Counted from the first letter of the stretch, positions 23,230-35,027 are shown. The stretch is DNA of 64,000 nt from Diadema setosum (GCF_964275005.1 NC_092696.1:28028953-28092952); one strand, 5' to 3'. A program made the numbers and translations. Notes: generated by a model from the letters alone, not told the origin.

Positions 23230-23432
23230 CGACAATAACCCCCTTATAACCCCCTAGTAACCCTGATCCTAACCCTAACCCAGACCCTTCCCCTGACCCT
23301 AACCCTAATCCTAATCCTGAACATAATTCTAACCCTAACCCAAACTCTAACGCTAAAGCTAATCATTACCCTAATCTTTACTCTAACCTGAAGATTAACA
23401 AGTATCTAACGGGGGGGGGGGGGGGGGGGGGG
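23230..23432. repeat. Degenerate telomere-like repeats plus poly(G) (unit 2)
   Basis: Copy of 15240-15440; the G run is slightly shorter. Confidence 0.75.
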
Positions 23433-23474
23433 AGGGGTAATTGCCCTCGGGGGTAATTGCCCTGATACGGTGTT

Positions 23475-23779
23475 CAGAGACTCCAACCCCAAGCACCTTC
23501 TGATCTGGAGATTCTCCCGCCCGAAGCTCCTAGCAAACGGGAGACTCCAAGTTGATGTGTGCGAAGCGCGAAGTTCCTAGGATTCTAGATGTTCTCTGGT
23601 GCTATCTAAGGCTTATTTTTTCAACATATACGATAGAAATAAGTAAGAAATCCTTTCCACCGGGAGACACAGAGCCAGGGCGGGAGAAATCAAATCTCAA
23701 ACGGGAGAACGGGAGATTGTGCAAAAATGGGCTTTCGGCGGGAGATCTCCCGTCGAAAACGGGAGAGTTGGAGTCTCTG
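23475..23779. mobile_element. 305-bp MITE (unit 2)
   Basis: Same termini and GGTGTT flanks as 15482-15786 and the same length, so it was inserted before the segmental duplication. Confidence 0.8.
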
Positions 23780-23834
23780 GGTGTTGACACACGTACATAG
23801 GGTTGTCATCTACATAAGTATCACTTGTTCTTAC

Positions 23835-24151
23835 GCAATTCGGTCGGTCTGGATGTTGGTGCCCGTCATCTTACGCATTAGTTCAGTCGCCTTCGCGAAG
23901 ATCTCCTCGTTTCCGTCTAGCTCCATAGGGATGTCTTGTCCCGTTGCGTGCTTCACTTCGAACGTAGTCAGCTTGCAGTAGACGTAGGGCTCGAACCAGA
24001 CTTCCATACCGTCGATGAAGCTCAAACATTTCGTCAACGCCGTGGAGACGGTGCGAGGAATACACCAGAGGAATACGCGCGCTCCTTCCCTTTCTCCCGC
24101 GGCCGCCGAGGCCATCGAGTTGGTCGTCCCGTCTGGATGGTCATTCGCCAT
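23835..24151 (-). CDS. Sulfotransferase-like gene C, exon 1
   Basis: ATG at 24151; reads MANDHPDGTTNSMAS and then ARVFLWCIPRTVSTALTKCL, with the PAPS-type loop CIPRTVST at residues 30-37. The donor GTAAGA, phase 2, is identical to gene B. An in-frame upstream ATG at 24265 would add 38 residues, but that extension is not shared with B. Four amino-acid changes from B all fall in the N-terminal 21 residues, before the conserved core. Function as for gene A: a predicted PAPS-dependent sulfotransferase-like enzyme of unknown acceptor. Confidence 0.85.
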
Positions 24152-25011
24152 TTTGCAATCTATACAGCTATAGGCTGCCTGACGTCCTTGCTGCTTTCCC
24201 TCTTCAAAGCCACGATTTGAATTGACGAAAACACAACTTGTATATCCTTTATAATACTTTGACAAATATCTAGTCTCAACAAGATTCTTTTAATGGAAAA
24301 TCAAAGAGAGGTCTGAATAAGCAGTCACAGATTTTGCTCGCGGCTGTGTGTCGGGTCCTAGTATAAAGTTCTGAAGTAGTGATTTGGCAAATCAAACACG
24401 TTTAGCCGTGAACCTTTGCCCGTTGAAGTATTCAAGTACAATAACTATTGTGTGATTAATTTCGCTGAGATTTATGACCACAAGCACTAAGGAAAGAACA
24501 GTTCACACAAATGTTTCAAAATATTCTATGCATGTAAAACCTTTGCGTGCACGTACTCACACCAATGATAAAAAACGTAAAGTGATTATCTATTTCTAAC
24601 GTCAATGAACGATATACTCTAAATGAAATCCCTTCTGTCTATAGAACAAATCTTGAGAAATAAGGATCTTTCAGATCAGTCACCAACTTTGAGAAAGAAA
24701 CCTAACTCCTCACGTACAAAATGATCGTGATAATTCAGCAATGAAATTGCTGAATTGCTCACGACTGTACATAAAATTCATGATGCATACATTCGATATA
24801 TTGCTCAATGCGGGTATGTGTATAACGTGTACATATGCAGGTATGTGTTTGTGCATTTAGTGTCTGTGTGTGTATTCAAGTGCATGGTTTTGCGTGTTTG
24901 CAGCAATGACATTGCTGAATTGCTCCCATTTGTATACATGAAAGACATGCATACATAAAATGTAACAAAATAACCTACTACAAATAATCGCAACTCGCAT
25001 CAATGTAAACT

Positions 25012-25545
25012 TGAGATTCCGAAATGTAATACGGAATTTTACAGGCGATCATTACTCTTTTGTATGCTCAGCAGTATCTTACTGGAATGATTTGCCATTA
25101 GAGACACGCTGTTCCCCTAACTTAGGATTGTTTAAAAGTAGATTATGATATGTGTGTGTTTTTTTATATCAAGAAATGATTATGTTTTACTCAATAACTA
25201 ATACCCACACAGTTATATAAGTTATGTAACTTGCGTAGTAGATGTAATTGTTCATCGTTTTTCCCCAAATAATCTCGTTTTTTTTTTAATTTAGAAACTG
25301 TTGTAGTATTTACATGTCTTTGAAATTGTTGTATCAGCGTTATGTTTGATTTTTGATCGTATTTAAATGTATGTATTTTATCTTTTCCTTTTTTTTGTGC
25401 TAGTAACTGTAATTCTGCAATGTTTTATGTGTTGTGCTTTAAAGGGTCCGATGGAAACCAGCCCATGCTGACTTGAGCCACCCTTTTTAAAGACGTGAAA
25501 TGAATAGATTATTCAATAAATAAATAAATATATAAATAATCACAA
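25012..25545 (+). mobile_element. Non-LTR retrotransposon 3' end (unit 2 and beyond)
   Basis: Carries the same C-terminal coding tail (SYWNDLP) as 17735-17970. It continues into a 3' UTR containing GGGTCCGATGGAAACCAGCC and a Gly/Leu-poor AT-rich stretch, ending in AATAAATAAATAAATA. This is the expected 3' terminus of a CR1/Crack/Daphne-like element in plus orientation. The large duplication ends inside it at 25223. Confidence 0.7.
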
Positions 25546-26160
25546 AAAAATTTCCATGCATGTATAAATTGAAATTGTTTCAGACATAATTTCAACTCTA
25601 AAGGCATAATTTACCATTTGCAGATGAAACAAAAACCCAGCTTTAGTGCTTCAAAATAGTTCTAAAATGTGAGTTAGGGATAGAAAAAAAAACAATGTAA
25701 AAATTTGAATCAGTATAATCAATGTTAAGTATTGTTAAATATACAAAATGTGAACAATAGTTATAATAAAAATGTTTCCAGAATACACCGTATGCAGTTA
25801 TGGTTTATAGAGAAAAATAATGATAATTACTTGCTATTGGGTATGTGATTACTAATGGAGATTGCAGCATACCTGTGCACAAAAATTGTTTATTTCTATA
25901 AGGGGGTGAAGTTTTGTGTGCGGCCTTTGACAGAAGTTGGTACTTTCTTTTGCTGTCCAGTTTAGTTGGGAGACACAGAGTTTCCAGAGCATGACAGTAG
26001 TTACCGTACAGCGGCCCAAGCATGAGACGACACGTCTTTCGGTGGATTCGCTCAATTTGAGCTTTCTGACTTTCGGTTCATACTTACTCGAGTGCCTAAC
26101 TGCTGTAGAATACTCAACTATTCACAGGCCGTACGAGCGATAGACCGACAACAGATGTCG
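25546..26160. other. Spacer between retrotransposon remnants
   Basis: AT-rich, no gene or element recognised. Confidence 0.5.
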
Positions 26161-28930
26161 CAGGGGAAGATTGAGTCCCTTAAGAACTCGAAACATGTGC
26201 AGCCTCATGTTGCCCACTTGACAATGTCATTAACATAACAATTACACTTGAGGCCGTTGTGGTTCAATACTCCCAGTAGTTTTACAACTGATGCTTCATT
26301 TACCTCTTGGTTTCCAATAGTTATTTTCTTTGCGTAGACGAAACTGACATTCATTGCAACACATTTCTTGGGGATTAGTTTTATGTTGCTATTTGTTGAC
26401 CAAATATCTAGTTCATGTACAGTGTTCTGAAGAGCTGACGTCTCGTTCACTTTCCTGCATTCCACATTAGGGAGTTTTCGCTACACGACGGGAAGACCGA
26501 GAATACGCGGAAGCAATCAGCTGTGACAGTCCCCGTACTCGGACTCCCGTCCCCATAACTAAGCAGTTTCGCTTTTCTGCACAGGACGGAGGCGTGGGGA
26601 TCGCTTCATGGCTGGCTGGCTGACTGGCTCACTCCTGCCCAGCATCGGGACCAAACGCTATTTTGGCTGAATACCGTACTTGATTTCCTCAGGACGGGAC
26701 GTTTCTCGGATTTGATCATGCGCAGATGCAAATTTTGCACACGACACGCTCAAATCCCGGCCGCGTCGTGCTTGCGAAAACTCCCTAACAAATCGTTGAC
26801 GTACTTCCAACTAGGGTGGGCGCTATCACGACACGCGTCGTTGATCATACACAAAAATATTACCGGACCGAGCAAGGTTCCTTGAGGCGCGCCCGCGAAA
26901 ACTTCCAGCCAATCAGAGTACGTGGACATGTATCTAACACACTGCTCGCGGTAAGAGAGGAAGCTACAGAATCCACGCAACTATTACGGGCGGGGCATTC
27001 ATCCCGAGCATCTTGGTTATCGCGATGTTGTGGTTAATGCGATCAAACGCTTTGCTGAAATCCACGGCTACCCGCGTTGACACGGTTTTGGGTTTGTCGG
27101 CATCGCGAAAGATGGTGTTCAGGACGTCAATGAGATAGTGCGCCATTGCATGTCCTTTCCTATTCCCAAATTGAGACGGGTCAATAGAGGTGCTAATGCT
27201 GCTCATGAGCCAGCTGGTTATGAACTTTTCGGCTATTTTTTCGAAGTTATCCGTTACCGAGACTGGTCTCAGATCTTCAGTGGATGGCTTGGGGTTTTTT
27301 TCAGGATTGGTACAATGATCGCGCGTTTCCATTGTTTAGGTACTGTAGTGTCATTGAAAGATGCGTTGGTGAGGTTGGTAAGCGGGTTGCTCAATTCATA
27401 AGCGAACTCGGTTATGATTTTGGCAGAAATGCCGTCTGGGCCAGAGGCTTTCCCTCGGGTTGATAGAACGAAGCTCCCTGTGTACTTCCCATGGCTGAAC
27501 GAGTGGGATAGGCTAGGCAGTAGGTAGGAACAGGGGAAAGGAGTTGAGGTCCAATTTGTCGATGTCCTTGGCGAGATTGATAACAGACTCGTTGATCTGT
27601 TCAGCTTTTCCTACAAAGTCACCCTGACGTAATCTCTCAATCACTGCAGATGTCTGATTAGTTGTTATTCCAGTCATAGATTTTCTACTTCTATGCCACG
27701 GGAGGGGTTTGTCTCCTTATTTTTTTAATTTTTATTTATTTTTTTTTTTGTACGCGGTCCACATAAAATGAAGACTTTGCAGAGGCTATGCATCGGGTTA
27801 ACTTGTTCCTCAACTGCCTCCAGCGTGCTGTTTTACCAGCGACAAATGCCCTCTGACGTTGCTTGATTAGAGATTTGATTTTAGGCGTGATCCAAGGTTT
27901 GTCATTGTCATGCGTTCTTGTGGTACGTGTGGGGAAGTATGTGTCAATCAGCGGCAGGAGGCCAGGGTTGAATAGAATGTCTCACATTTAGCGTCAACAT
28001 CAGTAGCATCTTAAACATGAGACCAATCACAGTCACTCAGCTTCTGACCGAATTCACGCATGATCTCACTGAAGTCCCCAAGTAGGATAAAGCCAGCATT
28101 TGGGTGCTCAGACGAAATGAGGTCCATCGATTCAAGGAGATGATCGATCAGGTTGTCGGCTGTGGCCGCGTTGGGTGGGTGATAAATGGCCGCCACTACA
28201 ACGATTGAAACGGATCTTGGAAGTCGTTCTGGGAAGACTTTCAGCCATACGACTTCTCGTTCATCAGGAACGATGATGTCTGAAACCGGTTGTGAGTTCA
28301 GTGATTGCTTTGCTTACCACGCTACTCCCCCTCCCCGGCGGTGCGATCTCGATTAAATTCACGAACACATCGCAATACTGCAACATGATGTAATCGTCTG
28401 GTAGGTCGGAACGAAAACAGGTTTCTGTGACTGCTGTGATGTCGATGTCATAAGTTCAAACATAGGTGAAGAACTAATCAAATTTGTTATTGAGCGACAG
28501 CGAGTTCGCCAAAAGAAATGTAGGAAACTCGGGTAATGCTCTTACCAATGGAGTTTACGCAAGCGGTACACATATCAAGGTTCTATTTCTTTGTGGCAGT
28601 TCGCTTCCTATTCGCAAGAGGTGACGAGTCGGCCGATGTCATCCGATGTCCGATTACCGTTGGTATCTATTCCTTCGAAGTCGTCTGCCCCCTCTTTTAC
28701 CTCTGTTGTTGCGTTTTTGCCTCCGAGATTGACGGTCAATTCCAAGCTGTCGAATGGTGCCCAACGTTACGTATGGTAAAGGCGAAGGGGCGTGATTACA
28801 TAACCTTGACAAAGAGTCCACTGGGTATGACAGGCGGCGTCTTTGTTGTGACCTTTGCACCGGAAGTTCAAGTTTGGCATCATTTTGTGAAACGAGCTAC
28901 CTCGTCTGGTGGTGGGGCGCCAGAGTAGGC
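26161..28930 (-). mobile_element. Degenerate non-LTR retrotransposon, EN and RT
   Basis: Read on the minus strand, pieces appear in ORF2 order. Near 28520-28470 is LLANSLSLNNKFD, the endonuclease start. Near 28420 is DIDITAVTETCF; at 28196-28011 are AAIYHPPNA and FILLGDF. Near 27900 is KPWITPKIKSLIKQRQRAF. At 27332-26964 are LRPVSVT, QFGNRKGHAMAHYLIDVL and VAVDFSKAFDRINHN. Near 26890-26800 are GAPQGTLLGP and KYVNDL, the YxDDL-type box. After an inserted MITE, ELDIWSTNSNIKL-PKKC follows at 26400-26340. Several frameshifts and stops make it non-functional. Motifs fit a Jockey-superfamily (CR1/L2/Rex1-like) element. The part beyond 28520 may hold ORF1 or 5' sequence but was not recognised. Confidence 0.8.
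26468..26787. mobile_element. 320-bp MITE nested in reverse transcriptase
   Basis: Inverted termini TAGGGAGTTTTCGC and GCGAAAACTCCCTA, extended by a CACGACG/CGTCGTG pair, are flanked by TA. It sits between the codons for KYVNDL and the RT segment beginning VECRKVNE of the surrounding retrotransposon. The interior is GC-rich relative to its surroundings and non-coding. Confidence 0.8.
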
Positions 28931-28999
28931 TGCCGGAACTAGCAGTCTGGCTATCGTTGATGGCCCGTAATAGATATAAGGAGACAACAGTGCGAGTCC

Positions 29000-29440
29000 A
29001 GTTACAAATCAGCATGTTTGCTTTGCAGTTCCCTGTAGGCACCGGTCAGGTAATAAGAGCAGTCATTCCATTTCATAACATTTTGTATCAAAAAATCATA
29101 CAGTCTGTCATAAACAAACCTTCTTATTACTTTGGAAAGACTAGGAAGAATGATAATAGGACGGTAATGGGCACTGATGAGAGACAAGAGAGGAGTCATT
29201 TTTTTTGTATATTGGAATAACTTTTGCAATTTTACATGTGTTCGGAAATATCCCAGTTGAGAGCGACAAGTTACAAATATGTACTAAAGGTGTCATTATA
29301 CTAACAACAATTTGTTTGAAAAGAAATAACGTGCTCATTTCATCATGACCACTTGTATAACTTGATTTTAATGAATGTACAATGTCAAGGATCTCACTAT
29401 GATCTGTTGGTTTAAAAAGTAATGAATGATCATTTTAACT
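29000..29440 (-). mobile_element. Second non-LTR RT fragment
   Basis: The minus strand reads FKPTDHSEILDIVHSLK, then SSYTSGHDEMSTLFL, ICNLSLSTGIFPNTCKIAKV and IPIYKKND. After a frameshift comes YRPIIILPSLSKVI and YDRLYDFL. This is the N-terminal part of a reverse transcriptase (blocks 0-2) of a CR1/L2-like element, different from the one at 26161-28930. Confidence 0.75.
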
Positions 29441-31430
29441 GTATAGATCCATATTGTGAAAGAAAAAAAAAATAGCAGCCGACGACGGCATACTTTTTTT
29501 ATGTGTCAGTGTCATTTTTTTGTAGCTAATAGATGTTTAGGGCCGACAAGCTGGAAGGTCGGAAATAATACTCGCATAAACAGTAGTGGAAACACTGTGG
29601 TAAACAGAAGGGAGAGAGACTAAGATACTAAAAACGCGGGGACTTTAAGTTCCAATCCCGCGTGGTACCTTTACGGATGTGGAGACGCAGTAGCATCGCT
29701 AAGAGCTTATGTCTCAAGCATGTGGAACAGAGCTAAGAGATGCGCCTATACCAAAAAATCAGTAACAGCCAGAGATGTCGTCAATTGTTGGAAATGTTTG
29801 CAAGAAGCAGCCAACATACGAAACACTCGAGTTAAGGTCATACCAGGTCACTGATACTACTTTTTGGTTAGATTTATGCTTATTATGTTCGTGATGTTAC
29901 TTTGCAAACCGCCTTATCTGGGCGCGCACTGTAAAGGAATTTTATTCTTATGCAGCAAGTCGCTGCATATTAAAGAACGGGACGTACTTCGATGTTTGCC
30001 TAGAGCAAATTTGAAGATGATTTGATACATACTATCGTTTTATTGTGTGTGTGTGTGTGTGTGTGTGTGTTTAATCTGGCAAAGATCTCTGTCATGAAGT
30101 CTGACACTCTGTTGATAATCTGAAGTCTGTGATGACGATGCGTTAATAGATATGATCAACGACATCGCTAGTTATCGATCTCAATAAGATCAATTCCGAA
30201 TAATTGACGACTGAAGGAAGGAGTAATTTAAAGAGAACCGATTCTGCTTGTGTTGGGATCCCTGAACTTCTGTCCGGACCGACAGTATTTCGGTTGCAAC
30301 TACCTTTGTTGCAAAATGTTTCCGAGAATTCCTTTCTCAAAGGTATTCCACTGCTCAATGGCTTGATAGTTATTGTCTCGAAGATTGTTGAAGACCTCAT
30401 CTGGCATCAGAGTAACCACTTGTAGACACAGCCCCCGAATGGCAGTGTTCCTTAAGTATGGGGGCAAGATTGTAACTGCCGTCTCAAAGGCAAATCAGTG
30501 TTGGATAATGGGGGAACTGCTGTCTCATATAAATAACTGCCATTCAAGTATGGAAGGGTATAATGTGGGACGTCGTCTTGTCAACTCCTCGTCTTCGAGA
30601 AGTATAGAGAAGGCTGGATATGACAACCAGATTCTGTCTTCTTGTCTTCTCGAACCCGAAAATTTGAGAAGGTGTGATGTTGGATTTCGCTTTCTCCTCC
30701 GACCCGTGATATCGAGAAGACCCAAGAGGTCTAGGCCACGAGATCTTGGACCTGCCCTTCTCGAACCCAAAGTCGAGAACGATGAATTATCTTCTCTGGT
30801 CGAACTCTCGGTCGCAGGAGTGTCCGTATTCAAGTAGAGTAGCCAATGTGCATTCAACGCCTGGAAGGAGAAAAGGGCCAATCTTCCCTTGTATTTCGTG
30901 CTTATGCTCCAACTTTTTGATTGGATGGATGCTCTCGGTAATTACTGTCTGAATTAAAGGTATAATCGCAGTCTTAAATTGCTCAGCTTACAGTCAGGGA
31001 TATAAGTGTTTCTCCAGATGATCACGAGCAATCCTCCTAATAAAGATGTGATCTCTGGGTCATTTGCAAATGACGAAACAAGTCAATACAAGTCTTTCAA
31101 AAGTTCAAGGTATTCATGCTTATTACTTGTAAACAGAGAGACTGATGTACATATCATGATCCTTAAACGGAAACAAATGATATGCTCGTATATCATGCAT
31201 GGGCAAGGGGTATCGAAGACAAAATCCTGTAAGTACGTATAGATGGCACGATCACCATCGACTTAAGCTAGGGTGCACACATCCAGAAAACCCAGCCTTA
31301 GGCACTTCTAACCCTTGGTATCATGCGGAGAAGTCGAGAGACACGAGACAAGAAGGTGAAGGTGACAGCATACTTTCAACTTGTCAGACCTCATAGCTTG
31401 CGTATGCACCCTGCACCTGGTATTCACATC
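29441..31430. other. Intergenic, unrecognised repeats
   Basis: No gene recognised. A (GT)n tract lies at about 30047-30071. At 30570-30800 the motifs TCTCGA and TCGAGA recur, suggesting a decayed repeat. Open frames on both strands at 30373-30881 lack domains. Confidence 0.45.
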
Positions 31431-31434
31431 CCCC

Positions 31435-31800
31435 AGACGGACTGTCTGATCCTAGAAAATATTCAGCACCAAGCAGCCGGGTTTGTGTTCCGTGACACTA
31501 CTCGAGGGAATCTAGTGTCAGCTATGTGCTCTGTTATCTTTGCTGGGATACTCTACAACATCGTCGCCTCTTCCATCAGTGCGAGATGTTCTACACGATC
31601 CATTATGGTTTTGTCAATATAGCTATGCCAGGGTAAATCAGCGTAGCACAGAACAACACACGGGACCACAACCTGTCATACCACCAACTGCCATCTTTAC
31701 AGTTTTTGCTCCCAAACCATAAGAATCTGGAACACTGTGACTCTCCCAGCCAAAGTAGTAAATATCGGGTACTTCAATGACCTTGAGAGGTGCAGCCCTA
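31435..31800 (+). mobile_element. Third non-LTR fragment, ORF2 C-terminus
   Basis: Plus-strand pieces read LENIQHQAAGFVFRDTTR and, in the next frame, FYTIHYGFVNIAMPG. A later frame reads KPIRIWNTVTLPAKVVN after one base shift. This order (xVQRRAARFV, then FPRTIRLWNxLP) is the C-terminal signature of CR1/Rex1-like ORF2. Frame jumps show it is dead. Confidence 0.7.
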
Positions 31801-34152
31801 CCTGTCATTGGACTACCCTCAAGTGTAGTGCTGTACCGAGAGGTACCCCTTCACTAAGCACTTGCACCTACATGCATCTGCTGCAGCACTCTGTACAACA
31901 CGGCCCTCTTCCACGACAGCGCGTCTTCGCTTTTTGGAGTATATACTCATTCCAGGTTGAAGGTTCAGGATATCTCCAACCAACGTACGACCGCCGGTGA
32001 TGTTTGTCAAGTTCCAGCGGCAAACTCCGTGAACGGTGGTCTGGTTCGGGTGCCACCCTGTGACCTTCCGTACTTGATTCGGCTGTTGATTGGCTTTTGA
32101 GAATGTTCGGGTCTAACTTCGCACGAAATTAAAAATTTCATACAAGTATTCCATTTGCCATCATGTGTCAACTTATTCGGGACGTACAGTGTGACGCCAC
32201 CCACACTGAGAACATCATACGATGGAAAGACGTTGGCAATGTGGAGTGATTCATTGTAAGACGTTGATGGGGTGCTGTAGCTTCTATCAGTGTTATACTG
32301 AGTCCGCCTGGCCTTGTTGCAATGGGACTGAATAAGCTGGTAATTCACACGTGCTGGCCTTCTCTCTCTCTCTCTCACTCTCCAAATCAAAGATTCAGAG
32401 AAGAAATAACGTTACTGTTGATAGACCGTTCTCTTGGGATACCCGTGTGCTATTGAGCTCAACTTGATTGACACGATTGTGGCAGGCTGGGACCAAAGAC
32501 CCGCGCTTTTCTCAGGTGGCGAACCGTCAGTCACTGAAGAAAACACACTGTGCCACGTGGGACGACAACTGTAACGTTATCGCCTCCAAAACCAACGAGA
32601 CGTGCCTATTGTCAAAGCACTTAAAACTCACAATCCTTTGGCTTTTTCGGTGGGAAATCATTCGCAATGGAAAGTTTTAAACACGAAGTCCCTCCGCAAA
32701 GAGACGGAATATGAATTCAGAAATATTTGAAATGCAGAGTGTCATTACAGGAATGTCTACTGAATAAAGGTCTCTGTTGAATACGATTCATTGGAGACTT
32801 CCAGGTCCTTTTCTGCTGTCCGCTGGATTAGCCTAGATTAAAGAAAATGCATGGAATTCATACCAAAGGCTAGAAATTCAGGCTCAATATTCGACGGTAA
32901 TATGTACACAGATTTCCATATGAATGCTTGTGTTCCATTTGGCTTGCAACAGGAAACCTTGAAAAAGGAAGGTAGAAAAAAAACCCCCAATATCAAGTAG
33001 GGTTTCAGAACACTTAATGCCTGAAGAATTAAAGGCGGCAAGACAATTCTTGAAGCCTCAAATTCTTAAAGATGATCATAAGAACGCCTTTATTTGTTGA
33101 CTTAAGATTCTTACGGCGTTCGTAATAAAGCCTTGTGAAAGGAGATTCGTACGACGTTCATACGAACAACTCATAGCCTTCATAAGACTTTCGTAAGCTA
33201 CTCGTAAGGACTACGTACAGTTTATGCAACTGTTGGGTATTAGGAATATCAAGCCAAATACACGAAGTTCTAATCCTCATTCTGTTCATGGTGTTCGACG
33301 AGGAAAAAAAAATACGGGACTAACAACAGTCATAATTGTCGACATTACATTGCTGCGTTTTGTCATTTTGTTGTTGTTTTTTTTTTTCAACAGGACAACA
33401 TATACAAAAATTCGTAAGATCTTAATTCTTACGAATGACTTGAGAATGCTGTGAGCTGCACGCACGAATATCTTGTGAAAACAAAAGTCGTAAGATGCCC
33501 GTGAGTAGGACGGAATGAGAACTCAAGGCATTCTTGCGAAAAACGTACGAACTCTGAGGCTATTATATAACCGAAAATCATTTCGTTTCTGAAGAAAATC
33601 CTAAGTTGTTCTTGCGAATTAGACGGCGTTCGTACGAATTTCTACGAACTTCTACGAACTCCTGAATTCGTATGGACAGGGAGATTCGTACGAATGCGTC
33701 GTTCGCACGAACATTTGTGACCGTAGCTTTAGGTCGATGAAGTCACATATCCATAGACAGCCATCTTTGTATGCTTTCCTGATTGTGATGAAAGTTTTCT
33801 TAATCTTAACTCTTTCCATTGAAAACTACTTGTACACGAACTAACTTTTTTATCGAGTCTACTTCTTCATGATAGTGTCCGTATGTACCACTCAACGTTA
33901 CCTGATGGTTAAGCAAAAAAGCAACAACAACAACAAAGATGTTGTACTTACTATTATGTAATTAAGAATGAGGTGACAGATTAGAACGGTGTTTAGATAA
34001 TCATGATACTTAATAAAGTAGAAAGAAAAGAGGACAAACTAGTCACATCTGATGAGTTAGCACGTCTGTATCCTGTTGTCATTTTAGTCCATGCAGTCTA
34101 TAGACATCACGATTCATTGAGTTCTTTTTCTGTTTTTTCCCCTCTTGAACAG
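31801..34152. other. Intergenic upstream of Kunitz-Ig gene
   Basis: May contain the missing 5' exons or promoter of the Kunitz-Ig gene, but none could be identified. A TC microsatellite is at about 32355-32375. At 33060-33730, TTCGTACGAA- and TTCTTACG-type palindromic motifs recur, probably a decayed inverted-repeat element. Confidence 0.45.
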
Positions 34153-34317
34153 CGTTCTGCAAGATGCACAAGGAGATCGGGCCGTGCAGCACGTACTATC
34201 CGTACTGGTACTACGACACTCGTGCCAAGACTTGCCAGACGTTCACCTACGGCGGTTGCCTTGGCAACAAGAACCGGTTCGTGAGCAAGGAGGAGTGCGT
34301 GCGTACCTGTGGTCAAG
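34153..34317 (+). CDS. Kunitz-Ig protein: Kunitz domain exon
   Basis: A complete Kunitz/BPTI serine-protease-inhibitor domain sits in one 165-nt phase 1-1 exon (acceptor TTGAACAG, donor GTATGA). Six cysteines have the exact canonical spacing, C-x8-C-x15-C-x7-C-x12-C-x3-C. Signature motifs are GPC before the reactive site, TFTYGGC and FVSKEECVRTC. The residue at P1, directly after the second Cys, is Ser and P1' is Thr. That is unlike the Lys/Arg-Ala of trypsin inhibitors, so inhibition of a trypsin-like protease is doubtful. It opens the part of the gene visible here; the upstream exon must end in phase 1. Domain content recalls papilin and other extracellular Kunitz-Ig proteins. Confidence 0.95.
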
Positions 34318-34822
34318 GTATGATGTATTCGTTATTCGATGTTAGCACTTTCTTTGAAAACCTTACTATTATCATCATATGCGATAATTCCACTGTTTGC
34401 GTGCCTGAATGTTTCATTAACGCTACCAATGCAGCGCATAAAGCAGAAAACTTTTGTTATCAAAAACATCTGCGTGAGTTGTAACTGTGCCAGTATTAAA
34501 GAGACTCTTACAAAGCAATGTCCTTTCTTTGTCAAGTTTATATTTTTATTTTTCTTAAAGTAGGTCATTTTAACAATATTATAGTAATGAATAATGACGT
34601 CATTGTTACAATATTTATTGCCAGAACTAAGTTTTTATCAGCTTCGTGATTCATTTCATGACTATTGTTTGCATAACCAATTTGTTGCTACTGTACTAGA
34701 AAGAGAACCCATACTATGTTTCTTACCATCACTTTTTTATCTTCACTACTATGTTCAATGCTATCACCACCATCGTCATCTAAAAACAACTGCCTACTTT
34801 TTGCACACCCTCATCTATTCAG

Positions 34823-35027
34823 AGAGCACGATCGCTCCGGGGATGTTGAGCACCTCTCTGGAGATCACGACCAACGTGGCGACCACGCCCCAGCCCCTCC
34901 CCCGCGTGGTCGAGCAGCCCGTGGACCAAACGGTGTTCGAGGGCGACACCGTCACCCTCAACTGCTTCGCCTCTGGCGCCGTGGAGTACTCGTGGCGGCG
35001 TATCGACGGTCCCATGCCGGAGGAGAA
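34823..35027 (+). CDS. Kunitz-Ig protein: linker and Ig1, first half
   Basis: Acceptor TATTCAG, donor GTGAGG; phase 1 in, phase 2 out (AA|A, Lys). The Kunitz exon's final G plus AG makes Glu. A Thr-rich linker (STSLEITTNVATTPQ) precedes RVVEQPVDQTVFEGDTVTLN-C and the B-C strands with YSWRR. The first Ig cysteine and core Trp are present. The second half is at 36304. Confidence 0.9.

Larger units (their letters stand above)
22815..23834 (-). other. Intron of gene C
   Basis: A 1020 bp intron homologous to that of gene B, with the same telomere-like tract (23230-23432) and MITE (23475-23779). Length differences are in the homopolymer runs. Confidence 0.75.
18101..25223. repeat. Segmental tandem duplication, unit 2
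   Basis: Second copy of the 10117-17970 unit, offset by 7981-8002 bp over shared sequence. Its left border cuts the Tigger-like MITE (residual 18101-18250). It lacks the 490-bp TIR element, one 167-bp repeat and about 95 bp near 24790. It carries gene C. Confidence 0.95.

Noticed and set aside
28536..29220. 130- and 103-codon plus-strand frames
   Set aside because: Opposite to and adjoining minus-strand retrotransposon remnants; no recognisable domain.
30373..30881. 154- and 118-codon frames on opposite strands
   Set aside because: No motif; the region is a TCTCGA/TCGAGA-rich repeat that keeps frames open by composition.
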